Origin: Atrina japonica
Lineage: Eukaryota; Mollusca; Bivalvia; Pterioida; Pinnidae
Length of the DNA stretch: 64,000 bases
Assembly: GCA_030159075.1 (NCBI GenBank)
Contig: BROG01000515.1
Location: 1 to 64,000 of the forward strand
Direction: 5' to 3'
Both the position numbers and the translations under genes were made by a program. Positions within the stretch are counted from its first letter, which is position 1, and every line of letters starts with the position of its first letter. Shown here in pieces: positions 24,701 through 39,700 of the stretch. Below the pieces are notes generated by a model. That model made no database searches, was not told where the DNA came from, and saw only the letters and a program-made list of their open reading frames with translations.

Positions 24701-27700
24701 TCACACCACAGTGGACAACAGATCACAACACATCACTTGAGTGATGACCAGAGTTACAACACATTGCACTTGAGTGACCAGATTTGAAAAAACAACACAT
24801 CACTTGAGTGATGACCAGAGTGGACAACAGATCAAAACACATCATTGAGTGACCAGATGTGAACAACACATCAATGTTTCATCACCTGAGTGACCAAAGT
24901 GTTTTAAACATCACATAATACATCACCTTGAGTGACCAGAGCGGACATTAAATTCACTTGAAATGACCAGAGTGGACAACAAATCACCTTGAGTGATGAC
25001 CAGAGTGGACACAGATCACAACACATCACTTGAGTGACCAGAGTGGACAACACATCACAACACATCACTTGAGTGATGACCAGAGCGGACACAACATCAC
25101 TTGAGTGACCAGAGTGGACAACACATCACTTGAGTGATGACCAGAGTGGACAACAGATCACAACACATCACTTGAGTGACCAGAGTGGACAACACATCAC
25201 AACACATCACTTGAGTGATGACCAGAGCAGACACAACATCACTTGAGTGACCAGAGTGGACAACACATCACAACACATCACTTGAGTGATGACCAGAGTG
25301 GACAAAACATCACTTGAGTGACCAGAGTGGACAACACATCACTTGAGTGATGACCAAAGTGAACAACACATCACAACACATCACCTGAGTGACCAGAGTG
25401 GACAACACATCACACCACAGTGGACAACAGATCACAACACATCACTTGAGTGATGACCAGAGTGGACAACACATCACTTGAGTGACCAGATTTGAAAAAA
25501 CAACACATCACTTGAGTGATGACCAGAGTGGACAACAGATCACAACACATCACTTGAGTGACCAGAGTGAACAACACATCACAACACATCACCTGAGTGA
25601 TGACCAAAGTGAACAACACATCACAACACATCACCTGAGTGACCAGAGTGGACAACACATCACACCACAGTGGACAACAGATCACAACACATCACTTGAG
25701 TGATGACCAGAGTGGACAACACATCACTTGAGTGACCAGATTTGAAAAAACAACACATCACCTGAGTGATGACCAGAGTGGACAACAGATCACAACACAT
25801 CACTTGAGTGACCAGAGTGAACAACACATCACAACACATCACTTGAGTGATGACCAGAGCAGACACAACATCACTTGAGTGACCAGAGTGGACAACACAT
25901 CACAACACATCACTTGAGTGATCACCAAAGTGAACAACACATCACCTGATTGACCAGAGTGGACAACACATCACTTGAGTGATGACCAGAGTGGACAACA
26001 GATCACAACACATCACTTGAGTGACCAGAGTGGACAACACATCACAACACATCACTTGAGTGATGACCAGAGCGGACACAACATCACTTGAGTGACCAGA
26101 GTGGACAACACATCACAACACATCACTTGAGTGATGACCAGAGCGGACACAACATCACTTGAGTGACCAGAGTGGACAACACATCACTTGAGTGATGACC
26201 AGAGTGGACAACAGATCACAACACATCACTTGAGTGACCAGAGTGGACAACACATCACAACACATCACTTGAGTGATGACCAGAGTGGACACAACATCAC
26301 TTGAGTGACCAGAGTGGACAACACATCACTTGAGTGATGACCAAAGTGAACAACACATCACAACACATCACCTGAGTGACCAGAGTGGACAACACATCAC
26401 ACCACAGTGGACAACAGATCACAACACATCACTTGAGTGATGACCAGAGTGGACAACACATCACTTGAGTGACCAGATTTGAAAAAACAACACATCACTT
26501 GAGTGATGACCAGAGTGGACAACAGATCGCAACATCACTTGAGTAATGACCAGAGTGGACAACAGATCACAACACATCACTTGAGTGATAATGAGACTTA
26601 TACAGGGGTTGCGCTGGGCTTCGCCAATATTGCAAATTGTTATTTCTTATTTCAACTGGCAACAGTAAAAGGCTATTGGTGATGTGATGTTTTCAATACA
26701 ACAATGTTTCATTTTCAATTACATAATGTTTTAAACACAGATAATAATGTCTTCTTGTAATGCATTTAATGAAATTAAATTGACAGAAATGGCCTGAGTG
26801 ACCAAATGTGGATATACAGATTACAACACATCACTTGAGTGACCAGAGTGGACATCAGATTACAACACATCACTTGAGTGACCAGGTGACCTATATATGG
26901 ACATCAGATTACAACACATCACTTGAGTGACCAGAGTGGACATCAGATTATAACACATCACTTGATTGACCAGAGTGGACATCACATTACAGCACATCAC
27001 TTGAGTGACCAGATGATCTATATATATAAACAATAACAAACTTACCAATAATTTTGAGTAAGCTTTGCCTCCTGAAGGTGGTTTTGGAGAGTTTGCATGT
27101 TTACGAGGTTGCTCACTTTTGGCTGGCCATGTTGGAAACATGGAAGGATCAATTGGAACGGGAGATTCCTTGAAAAATTCATGTTTAAGTGCCTCTTCTG
27201 CTGCGATACGCTTGTTTGGGTTGTATGTTAAAAACCTGTGTCAAATAAAACAGGTAAGGTTAAAAAGGTCAAACCAGTTAACATGATTTACACATAATTA
27301 TGTGTGGGTCGCTGCAGAAAAAATTAAATTCTGTTTTAGTTATACCATGCTCTTATCATTTATCTATTGATATACATAATATATATATATATACATAATA
27401 TATATATATATACATAATATATACATATATATAATATCATTTTTTATCATATGATCTGTATTATGCAGATTCATAACAGATTACATAAATATTTTATTTG
27501 TAACACGTGTAATAAAGCCTAGCGGCGATTTGATTGGCTAATCTGCAGCAAACTGAACTACTTTTATTCACTACGTACGCAAACTTCATTCATCTGAAAG
27601 TTGGCGATGACGTCACTTCATTCATCTGAAGGTTGGGGATGACATAACTTGGTGTTTGTGATGTCACTTCAACTTGAATGGGGGCAATCGAATTAAACAT

Positions 27701-30700
27701 GTTGTGTAGATGATTTTAAAATTTTGCTGTATTCAAGTCGGCAATTTTGCTAATTTCAACATCTGATAAATTATACTTAGATGTAGATAATAATTTAAAA
27801 TATAGGCTAAATGTATGTATTCAAATATAAGCAATATTAACAATATGATTTGTGCACTAATTTCTGCGCAAGTATTTTACCTATTTGGAACAATTTGGTC
27901 AACTAGACAGAAAGAAGAATATAGATTATTGTCCCCATTGCATATGTTTGATCATATGATAAAGAGAATCGCCAGAGGCTCGCAATCTGGAAAATTCAAA
28001 GACTTGTATCATAAATGTGATATGAATGGAAACTCGTGACAGATCCTATATATCTTATGTGTGGGCAGCACATCCATGGACTCCATATTCACCACATTAC
28101 GTGTCTCTCCGTAAGGATCAAGACAATCTTAGTACTATCTAAACTTTAGTATTCAATACAGAGATCTGTTGATATTGAAACATGATGACAAGTGATATGA
28201 ATGGCAAAAATTAAAATGTTGAAATTAATATGTCAATGTAGACATTTATATACAAGTACTTGACTAAGTTATCAGTGCTATAGCATACAGCCATTTTTGA
28301 TACAATTCTGACCACTCAGACTTACCTATTTAGTAAATCAAATCCACTATCTGTAAGGTAAGATCCAAACTTTTGTCGTAGCGTGTTGTATGGATACTCT
28401 GCGAATGTACATTTCTTCATTCCTGGTAACTCTCCCACTCCTGGCCAAATCTTTTCATTTGGAGTCCCAATGTCCTAGTCAAGCAATGTAAAAAAATGAA
28501 AAGTTGAACCATGTCCCTCATCCTTAGTCTGAGAGAGCACTGCTGATTTTTTACTTTTTGACACATTACATGTGGTCAAACTGCAATGATCTTAATTTAT
28601 AGAATTAACAAGTGGTCAAACTGCAGTGATCTTAACCTTTAGAATTAACAAGTGGTCAAACTGCGGTGATCTTAACCTTTAGAATTAACAAGTGGTCAAA
28701 CTGCAATGATCTTAATTTATAGAATTAACAAGTGGTCAAACTGCGATGATCTTAACCTTTAGAATTAACAAGTGGTCAAACTGCAGTGATCTTAACCTTT
28801 AGAATTAACAAGTGGTCAAACTGCAGTGATCTTAACCTTTAGAATTAACAAGTGGTCAAACTGCAGTGATCTTAACCTTTAGAATTAACAAGTGGTCAAA
28901 CTGCGGTGATCTTAACCTTTAGAATTAACAAGTGGTCAAACTGCGGTGATCTTAACCTTTAGAATTAACAAGTGGTCAAACTGCAGTGATCTTAACCTTT
29001 AGAATTAACAAGTGGTCAAACTGCAGTGATCTTAACCTTTAGAATTAACAAGTGGTCAAACTGAAGTGATCTTAACCTTTAGAATTAACAAGTGGTCAAA
29101 CTGCAATGACCTTAATCTTTAGAATGCACAATTAAGTGGTCAAACTGCAGTGACCTTAATCTATAGACAATTCCTCAAACTGCAATGGGTTTATCTTGTG
29201 AACATTACTGTATCATCATAGACGGCAAATAAGAATGTGAGATTATAACATTACTGTATTATCAGAGGGCAGATAAGGAAGTGAAATTATAACATTATTG
29301 TATTATCACAGAGGGCAGATAAGGAAGTGAGATTATAACATTACTGTATTATCAGAGGGCAGATAAGGAAGTGAAATTATAACATTACTGTATTATCACA
29401 GAGGGCAGATATAGAAGTGAGATTATAACATTACTGTATTATCACAGAGGGCAGATAAGGAAGTGAAATTATAACATTACTGTATTATCACAGAGGGCAG
29501 ATAAGGAAGTGAGATTATAACATTACTGTATTATCAGAGGGCAGATAAGGAAGTGAAATTATAACATTACTGTATTATCACAGAGGGCAGATAAAGAAGT
29601 GAGATTATAACATTACTGTATCATCACAGAGGGCAGATAAGGAAGTTAGATTATAACATTACTGTATTATCAGAGAGGGCAGATAAGGAAGTGAGATTAT
29701 AACATTACTGTATTATCACAGAGGGCAGATAAGGAAGTGAGATTATAACATTACTGTATTATCACAGAGGGCAGATAAGGAAGTGAGATTATAACATTAC
29801 TGTATTATCACAGAGGGCAGATAAGGAAGTGAGATTATAACAATATGGTATTACATGTATCACAGAGGGCAGATAAGGAAGTGGAATTACAACATTACTG
29901 TATTATCAGAGAGGGCAGATAAAGAAGTGAGATTATAACAATACTGTATTATCACAGAGGGCAGATAAGGAAGTGAGATTATAACATTACTGTATTATCA
30001 GATGGCAGATAAGGAAGTGAGATAATAACATTATTGTATTATCACAGAGGGCAGATAAGGAAGTGAGATAATAACATTATTGTATTATCACAGGGGGCAG
30101 ATAAGGAAGTGAGATTATAACATTACTGTATTATCACAGGGGGCAGATAAGGAAGTGAGATTATAACATTATTGTATTATCACAGAGAGCAGATAAGGAA
30201 GTGAGATTATAACAATACTGTATTATCACAGAGGGCAGATAAGGAAGTGAGATTATAACAATACTGTATTATCACAGAGGGCAGATAAGGAAGTGAGATT
30301 ATAACATTACTGTATTATCAGAGGGCAGATAAGGAAGTGAGATAATAACATTACTGTATCATCACAGATGGCAGATAAGGCAGATAGGAAGTGAGATTAT
30401 AACATTACTGTATTATCACAAGGGGGCAGATAAGGAAGTGAGATTATAACATTACTGTATTATCACAGGGGGCAGATAAGGAAGTGAGATTATAACATTA
30501 TTGTATTATCACAGAGGGCAGATAAGGAAGTGAGATTATAACATTACTGTATTATCAGAGGGCAGATAAGGAAGTGAGATAATAACATTACTGTATCATC
30601 ACAGATGGCAGATAAGGAAGTGAGATTATAACATTTCTGTATTATCACAGGGGGCAGATAAGGAAGTGAGATTATAACATTACTGTATTATCACAGAGGG

Positions 30701-33700
30701 CAGATAAGGAAGTGAGATAATAACATTATTGTATTATCACAGGGGGCAGATAAGGAAGTGAGATTATAACATTTCTGTATTATCACAGGGGGCAGATAAG
30801 GAAGTGAGATTATAACATTACTGTATTATCACAGGGGGCAGATAAGGAAGTGAGATTATAACATTATTGTATTATCACAGAGAGCAGATAAGGAAGTGAG
30901 ATTATAACAATACTGTATTATCACAGAGGGCAGATAAGGAAGTGAGATTATAACAATACTGTATTATCACAGAGGGTAGATAAGGAATTGAGATTATAAC
31001 ATTACTGTATTATCAGAGGGCAGATAAGGAAGTGAGATAATAACATTACTGTATCATCACAGATGGCAGATAAGGAAGTGAGATTATAACATTACTGTAT
31101 TATCACAGAGGGCAGATAAGGAAGTGAGATTATAACATTACTGTATTATCACAGAGGGCAGATAAGGAAGTGAGATTATAACATTACTGTATTATCACAG
31201 AGGGCAGATAAGGAAGTGAGATTATAACATTACTGTATTATCACAGAGGGCAGATAAGGAAGTGAGATTATAACATTACTGTATTATCACAGAGGGCAGA
31301 TAAGGAAGTGAGATTATAACAATATGGTATTACATGTATCACAGAGGGCAGATAAGGAAGTGGAATTACAACATTACTGTATTATCAGAGAGGGCAGATA
31401 AGGAAGTGAGATTATAACATTACTGTATTATCAGAGGGCAGATAAGGAAGTGAGATTATAACATTACTGTATTATCACAGAGGGCAGATAAGGAAGTGAG
31501 ATTATAACATTACTGTATTATCAGAGGGCAGATAAGGAAGTGAGATAATAACATTACTGTATCATCACAGATGGCAGATAAGGAAGTGAGATTATAACAT
31601 TACTGTACTGTCACAGGACATCAGAAAAAATGGTAGGAAAATCAGCCGCTCCGGGTAAACAAAAACCGGGTTTACTGCTTCACGTTAATTATTAAATCAA
31701 ATTTAATAAACTATTACAGAATGTTTAATATGTAAATTTATGGAGATATTGTTATGTTAATTTTATGAGTGGGTGAAACTGGTAGGGAAATATGGCTGTG
31801 TGGTGATGTTTATTTAATGAATTGGTGGTTATTTCACGATCAGTAAAGCATTCATTTCATGTAAAAGATGTTCATTAAAACATTTTATATACATTTACGA
31901 TAACAATTCGCTCTTACAAAGGAAGAAAAACATTTTATATACATTTACAATAACAAGTCACTCTTACAAAGCAAGAAAAACATTTTATATACATTTACGA
32001 TAACAATTCGCTCTTACAAAGCAAGAAAAACATTTTATATACATTTACAATAACAAGTCACTCTTACAAAGCAAGAAAAACATTTTATATACATTTACGA
32101 TAACAAGTCGCACTTACAAAGCAAGAAAAACATTTTATATACATTTACGATAACAATTCGCACTTACAAAGCAAGAAAAACATTTTATATACATTTACGA
32201 TAACAATTCGCACTTACAAAGCAAGAAAAACCGTAGTTTGCAAAACCTGGGTCAATGATCACAAAACCCGGGTTAAATTTTCTGTACCGTTAACAATAGG
32301 CGACAGGAGATAACTCTTATAACGTAGAATATACAAATGTATGCCAAAAGAATATTTATGTATTTACTGTTTATGTTTTATTTGATTTTATTTTTCACCT
32401 TTTCATCTTTAAATTCTGAGATATTATAAGTAAAGTATTTGGATATAACAGTACTAAAAATGACATAATTATTATATTCAAACATTAATTTTTGGAAATG
32501 TTTATTTTACAAATACTAAAATATCGGTTTATTTTATAGGCTTTAATTCTATAAGTACACAATTTTTACATCACATCACTTGATATTGCATAATAAAAGT
32601 ATTAAAACACAATACAATTCAATAAAGTTTATAATTTAAAAGTTCAAATGAAGGGAAATGATCAAGTTTATATTCTGGACAGTGCCAACAAGAACAGAAG
32701 CTACATAGGTCTACATGTATATGGAATTACAGGTTTGAAAAATAAACAGAAATGGGAAGTTTACAGTTCCAATATCAATATCGAAGGTACATCAGCAAAA
32801 ATATTTGGTGCATTGTGGTGTGTATGCCGATTAAGACTAAGAAAGAATGCTGATGAGCCACCAAAACACATTAAAGAAATAAACAGCCCAGCTGGTTGCA
32901 GTCTGCCAAGTACTTTTATTTTTATGTATTCCAACTACAAGTAAAAATATATTTCAGAGGGAGGGACAGGACCCTCAAATATACCATTGAATGTATCTTC
33001 CCATAATGATGAAGAATACATCTAATTTAAGTATGGGAATGTGAACAATTTTTAAGTTATATTAAAAGAAACAGGACCCCTGTATGCACCACTGAATGTG
33101 TCTCCCAATAACAATCAGTAATATACATGTATATAGGTTAAGGGCTGTGAATGCTTTTCAAGTTATAAGTAAAACAATATATAAATTTCAGGGATTAGTG
33201 CATGACCCCTATATACATCACCAAATGTGCCTTTCCATAAGAATGTACACATATGATAAAGAGGTGGGGATATGTATGGTATTCAAATAATAAATAAAAA
33301 ATATAATTTAGAGGGTGGGCTAGGACCCTCAAATACAGGAAATGCTAAAAACCATTGTCAATAAATGCTCTACAAAATAGAATAGTTGACACCCATCATA
33401 TTGACAATTTTATGACATCTAAAAGAAATGTTTTAAAGATTATTAACAATACGAAAGTATAAGTGAATGTCAGAATGCATATACATGTAACAATGTAATA
33501 CAAAGATGTGGAAATATGTTTTGTTTAATTAATATAGATTTCAATAAAATCACAAAAAAAAATTAAGCATTACACATTGCTTTCGAGTAAACTAAACATT
33601 TGAGTTAAAGGAAAACTTATGTACATGTATGTGTCTTTATTTCTTATTGAAGTACCTCCCTGCTGACATATGATTTTATTTGACCGGGTCTCATTGATTT

Positions 33701-36700
33701 GACTTGGTTTTTCGAATTACATCGTTTTCTCACATTTCAGATACATTTAAACTTAATAAATGTTCTTCATATGTTTCAGTAGTTTCTCCGAAGTAAATTC
33801 AAGATGCAATTTAAAATCAAACATATTATTATACAGAAGAAAAATCACACAGCAATGTAAAACTTACCTTAAATATTTTATTGAGCTCATCTATCTCAGA
33901 CTTCCCTGGCCACAGCGCCTTCATGGTCAGGAATTCGGCAAATATACACCCGACACTCCACATGTCTATTGGTGTGGAATATTCCTAAAATTGGAGTATA
34001 CTGGGTAGTTAGATATATATCAATAAATCACGCATATAATTATACATGTATATATTGTGTTATTTGACATGAAATATTGGTAAATATTTACAAAATGACA
34101 TTGATACTTTTTCACAGGTGAGAAATAATTATTTATAAGGAACTAAACATATTGGAACATTTTGTAAAAACATTCCCAAAATTTATCTAAAAAATAAGAA
34201 TTGGTTTTCATTCCATGTTACACTTGTTTTTACTGTAAATATGAATTCTGACAAAATTCAGAATACTTAGAACAGAGGACATTAAATCTTTATCACCAAA
34301 TGAGAAAAAATCTACAAACAGCTCTGGATTATATACCGTAATCGGACGTGTATAATCCACATTTATGAATTATCCACACCCCCCATTTCAGCATCAGATC
34401 TCGGAGAAAAAAAGGTGTTCGTGCTTTTAGGCCTAACCTGCATCTGGGTTTTATACATGGCCATTACTGGGGCATTAGTATGACCGAAAGTCAGAACAAC
34501 TTTAAATATCAATCCTAAGATCGGTATTTGACAGAAATAGAGAAATATTTATCAAATGAAATTTTAAATAAATGTAAAACTACAAAAAGGGAATCTGCAG
34601 TACAAAACTACAAGATACTACATGTGCTGTTCTGTGTAACTCCCTTATTTACAGTATGGCGGTTCGCTTTGTCAACTACAAGCACGAAATAATCACTAGA
34701 ATTTGAGTTGAGATTGTTCATATTTTCAATAATAGCATGAAACTCTAAGAGGAAGGTTAACAGGACACACAGGTACTGTACTATTCTGTTTCCCATGGAT
34801 ATTCAATGATTAAAGCCATGTCTGGTTACCAATCGGCAATCTGACAGTATGAGTGTCCTCGCTGACCAACTTTACAATGAGCTATTTTATAGGCGATTTG
34901 TAAACTGAAATACACATGCACACACACTGAAGACAAGATTCATTTATCAAACATTTATTCACCATCACTGTAGACAATAAACACATACAGAAAGCAATGG
35001 AGAAATAAATTGACATGAACATCATGATTACAAAAAAACTTGGCCAAATAAAGGCAAGTTTACCATCCAACGTCAAATCTTCTGCACTTTTTTTTTTACT
35101 ATAGTCCCAAGGAGAAAAATGCCCGAAGAACCTGTTGTACTGTATTATCCGCACCCCCATCCCTGAGACAAATTTTAGAGTGAAAGAGTGCGGATTATAC
35201 ATGGCCGATTACGGTAATGTAAATCTGGATTTATTTGTGAGAATTTTATTTAAACGTAATTTTCAAGAGCTCTCACTCTCAAAAATAATATGCTCACTTA
35301 ATTTTCAAACTTGATACTGAAAGTGAAACTGAAAGGCACAATGTAATGTTCTTGGGCTTGATTTTAGCCAACAGACATAAAAAAAAGACAAATTTTAGAA
35401 AATGGCCGACATTTACAGTGAGTTCACATCAGAACACAGGTGTACATAGGACAACTTTTGTAATAAAGTACAATATTATAATGACAAAATGGACATTTGC
35501 AATTGTGAAAATCATCTCACAAATAAATTTAGAACTGGTGTTTCATGAAAATAAAATCGCACATAAATTTCAAGATTTATAGTACACTGGGATAGTGAGG
35601 GTTCTAAAAACTGAAGAGCTTTAAAGAGTGGGTTCTGTAAACTGGGACAGTTCTACAAAGATGACTCTATAAACAGGGAGAGTTCTAAAGACAGGACTCT
35701 GTAAACTGGGAGAGCTCTACAGACAAAGCTCTATAAACTGGGAGAGCTCTACAGACAGAGCTCTATAAACTGGGAGAGCTCTATAGACTGGGCTCTATAA
35801 ACTGGAAGAGCTCTACAGACAGGTATCTATAAACTGGGAGAATCCTACAGACAGGGTTTTATAAATTGGAAAAGCTTTACAGACAGGGTTCTATAAACTG
35901 GGAGAGTTCTACAGACAGGGTTCTATAAACTTGGAGAATTCTACAGACAGGGTTATATAAAATGGGAGAGCTCTACAGACAGGGCTCTGTAAACTGGAAG
36001 AGCTCTACAAACAGGGTTCTATAAACTGGGAAAGTTCCATAGACAGGGTTCTATAAAGTGGGAGAGATCTACAGACAGGGTTTTATAAACAAGGAAAGCT
36101 CTACAGATAGGGATTTATAAACTGGAAGAGCTCTACAGACAGGCCTTATAGACTGGAAGAGCTCTACAGACAGGGTTCTATAAACTTGGAAAGTTCCACA
36201 GACAGGGTTCTATAAATTGGGAAAGCTCTACAGATAGGGATTTATAAACTGGGAGAGCTCTACAGGCAGGGGTCCATAAACCGAGAGAGTTGTACATATA
36301 CGGATTTATTGACACAACAAATTAACAGAGCTTTAAAAGCTTTGACAGCTCCACCAATAAAGAAAGTTTTGTAATTTGAGAGGTCCACAATCTGATGGGC
36401 TTCATTGATTCAAATGTTTATGATTTATTTCATGTGTACTTGGTCCCTCAATGTTTTTACACCTTCAACAATTTTCCGTTTGAAGATTTGTTAAAATGCA
36501 GCTGACTTGAACTCTGACCTTTATACCCAATAGTAACTCTGGCGCTCTGTACCACAATGTAACAACGATAGGTGTGTAATGCTTAAGTGGTGATCCATAC
36601 TCCCGGGCAAGACCGAAATCTCCAATCTGTAATAAAAGATCCAAATATAGTCAACTGGTCAAGACCAAAATCTCCTATCTGTCATAAAAGATCAAAATAG

Positions 36701-39700
36701 TGTCAGCTGGTCAAGACCAAAATCTCCAATCTGTAATAAAAAGATCCAAATATAGTCAACTGGTCAAGACCAAAATCTCCAATCTGTTATAAAAGATCCA
36801 AATATAGTCAACTGATGGCAAGACCAAAAGACACTCTCCAATTTTTGTTCTGTTATAAAATGAGATCCAAACTATAGTCAACCGTCGGACTGGTCACCTT
36901 AAAAAAAGACCAAAAAAATCTCCAATCTGTAATATAAAAGATGGTCAAGACCAAATTTATAAAAGATCCAAATATAGTCAACTGGTCAAGACCAAAATCT
37001 CCAATCTGTAATAAAAGATCCAAATATAGTCAACTGGTCAAGACCAAAATCTCCAATCTGTTATAAAAGATCCAAATATAATCTGAATCTACAGTAATAC
37101 ATAAACTATAAATAGCTACAGAATCCCCAATCTGTTATAAAAGATCTAAATATAGTAAACAGATGCTACAGTAATACAGACAGCTAAACTATAAATAGCT
37201 ACAAAATCCCCAATCTGTTATAAAAGATCTAAATATAGTAACCAGATGCTACAGTAATACATACAGCTAAACTATAAATAGCTACAGAATCTCCAATCTT
37301 TTATAAAAGATCTAAATATAGTCAATAGAAGCTAGAGTAATACAGACAACTAAACTATACATAGGTACAGTTCAGCTTTTCACAAAATGTGCTTAGCCTG
37401 ATTTCTCATTGTACAGTTCTCGTCTTATACCACCATCTTTTGTTTCCCTTAATTTTGATGGTATAACGGGTTTGGCAATGTATTGAGGTTTACCATTTTT
37501 GAGGTGTGTTTTTGTTTTCAAGTCTATAGATATAATCCCTGCTGTATAAAATCATGTTCTGTTTACAACTCACTACCAAGTTTTGTTTTGTTGAGGTCAT
37601 CGTTTCTGTTTAATATAAATATTTAACAGGCCAGTAATATAAAAGCTTTAGGTTTATACCCACAATCCACTCATAATTATGTTTTGAGGTGTGATAATTA
37701 CTATGTAAACACATTATGGGATGATTTTTTCAAACTCTCATGGAAAAAAAGATTTGAAAATTGTGGAAATCGATGTTCGAGTTATCTCCCTTTGCAGTTG
37801 TAATCTAAACAAGTGACCGTCAGCTGAATTTGAATGGTCGCTGGTAGCAGAGAGCATGTGGTCACTATGATGCAGTATAGGGTAAAAATATAGGAAACAA
37901 ACAAAGGGAATGTTGAAAATGGTAGCTAAGGTGGGTTAGTTTGTAAACGAAATTTCCCTTCATTTTATGACCAAAGTGGCCAAATGTTAGCGACACCAAA
38001 TTATCTAAAAACACAGAACATATGATTCAATTATATCTACCTGGGCTAAGGGACAATGATCATTCAACAATAATAACCTAACAGTTTTTCTCTTACCTGT
38101 TTATTCACCTGGCAATACGGTTGAGGGATTTAACATGCATAAATGACCGTTTGTACTAGAGAATCAGTGGAAGATGGCAGTATGTGGGTTTTTGTGTTAT
38201 AATGGGGGAGAATATATGGGAGGAAATTTGTTCTTCAAGAAATAGCAGTGTTATACAAGTTTGGGGTTATAACAGTGGCGATATATATCAGGAGAGAAAA
38301 CTGTAATTCATTTTTTAATTAATATCCACCAATAATTCATAATTGTGTTTTACATGGGTAGATGTAGAGTATATCAGGCTTGGTCTCCTTAGTTTTTCTT
38401 CCTCAGATAAGCCTAAGTTGGGGACTTCAAAGCTTCAGTGAAAATTGGTGGTGCTAAGTAACAAAACAATGGAGTGTTCGGACCACTCTAGAGAACTCCT
38501 GATCCGGGACTTGATATATTCCAAATGAAAATTGAATACATGGTTGTGTATAATGAGACTAAAGTTTTCTCTCAGATGACCTAGAAAGTGATAGCAGGAT
38601 ACCTTGAGTATTCCTTTGTGACTTAAAAGAAGATTTGATGTTTTCAGATCTCTGTGTATAATCCAGTTGTCATGGAGATGAGCAACTCCCTTCAACAGCT
38701 GTAGCATTAATGTTTTGACTTCCCCTACAAACAGAAATAAAAAAGTGTTTGATCAAGAAATATAATACAGATAATACAGACATGTATGCCTATAGTAGTC
38801 CATGACAATGAAGTTGTGAATTAATTAACTATAACTTTGAAATTTTTTAAATTTTGAAAAGGTGTACTTTAAAGCCCCATGACCACCAATTTACACTCAC
38901 TTTGGGCGTCAATTTCAACTGAAAATGTACTTTTACAACATGCTAATATGAAAATACACTTTCATAGTGAAAATTTCTGTGGGACCCCAATGGAAGCTAT
39001 TTATTACTGTCACAATGGTATTACATGTACTGCCAAACATGGCAATATACAAGGTTTTAATGAGAACATTTTATCCTTATTTAACAAGTATAAGCATGAT
39101 GTATAGTACATTATAAGTTAAAACAAAATTGACGCTTTAACTGAATGTAACTGGCGGTTATGATGCTTTAACAGATTATGGTGTGTTTCACAGATTGTCA
39201 TGGGCTTCACAGATTGTGGTGTGTTTCACAGATTTGTTATGTTCCACAGTTTGTAGGTTTTTTTCACAGATTGTCATGTGTTCACAGATTGTTGTATGTT
39301 TAAGATTGACATATGTCTCACAGATTGTCATGTTTCACAGATTGTCTTGTGTTTCACAAATTACATGTTTTTACAGATTGTGTGTTTCACAGATTTTCTT
39401 GTAATTCACAGATTGTTGGGTTTCACAGATTGCTGTGGGTTTCACAGACTGTAGTGTGTCACAGATTGTTGTGCCTTTCACAAATTGGTGTGGGTTTCAC
39501 AGATTTTTGTGCATTTCACAGATTGTTTTATGTTTCACAGATTGTCTTGTGTATTTCACAGATTGTGGTGTTTCACAGATTGTTTTGTGCTTCACAGATT
39601 GTCTTATGTTTCACAGATGATTGTATTTCACAGATTTTGTTGTGTTTTACAGATTGTCTTATGTTTCACAGATTGCCATGTGTTTCACAGATTGTCTTGT

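Noticed and set aside
22500..27015. CRISPR array
   Set aside because: The repeats are contiguous tandem units without unique spacers, and the setting is a eukaryotic intron with no cas genes.
38879..39106. 75-codon + strand frame in a CDK11 intron
   Set aside because: No recognisable domain, no splice context, and it lies antisense in an intron.
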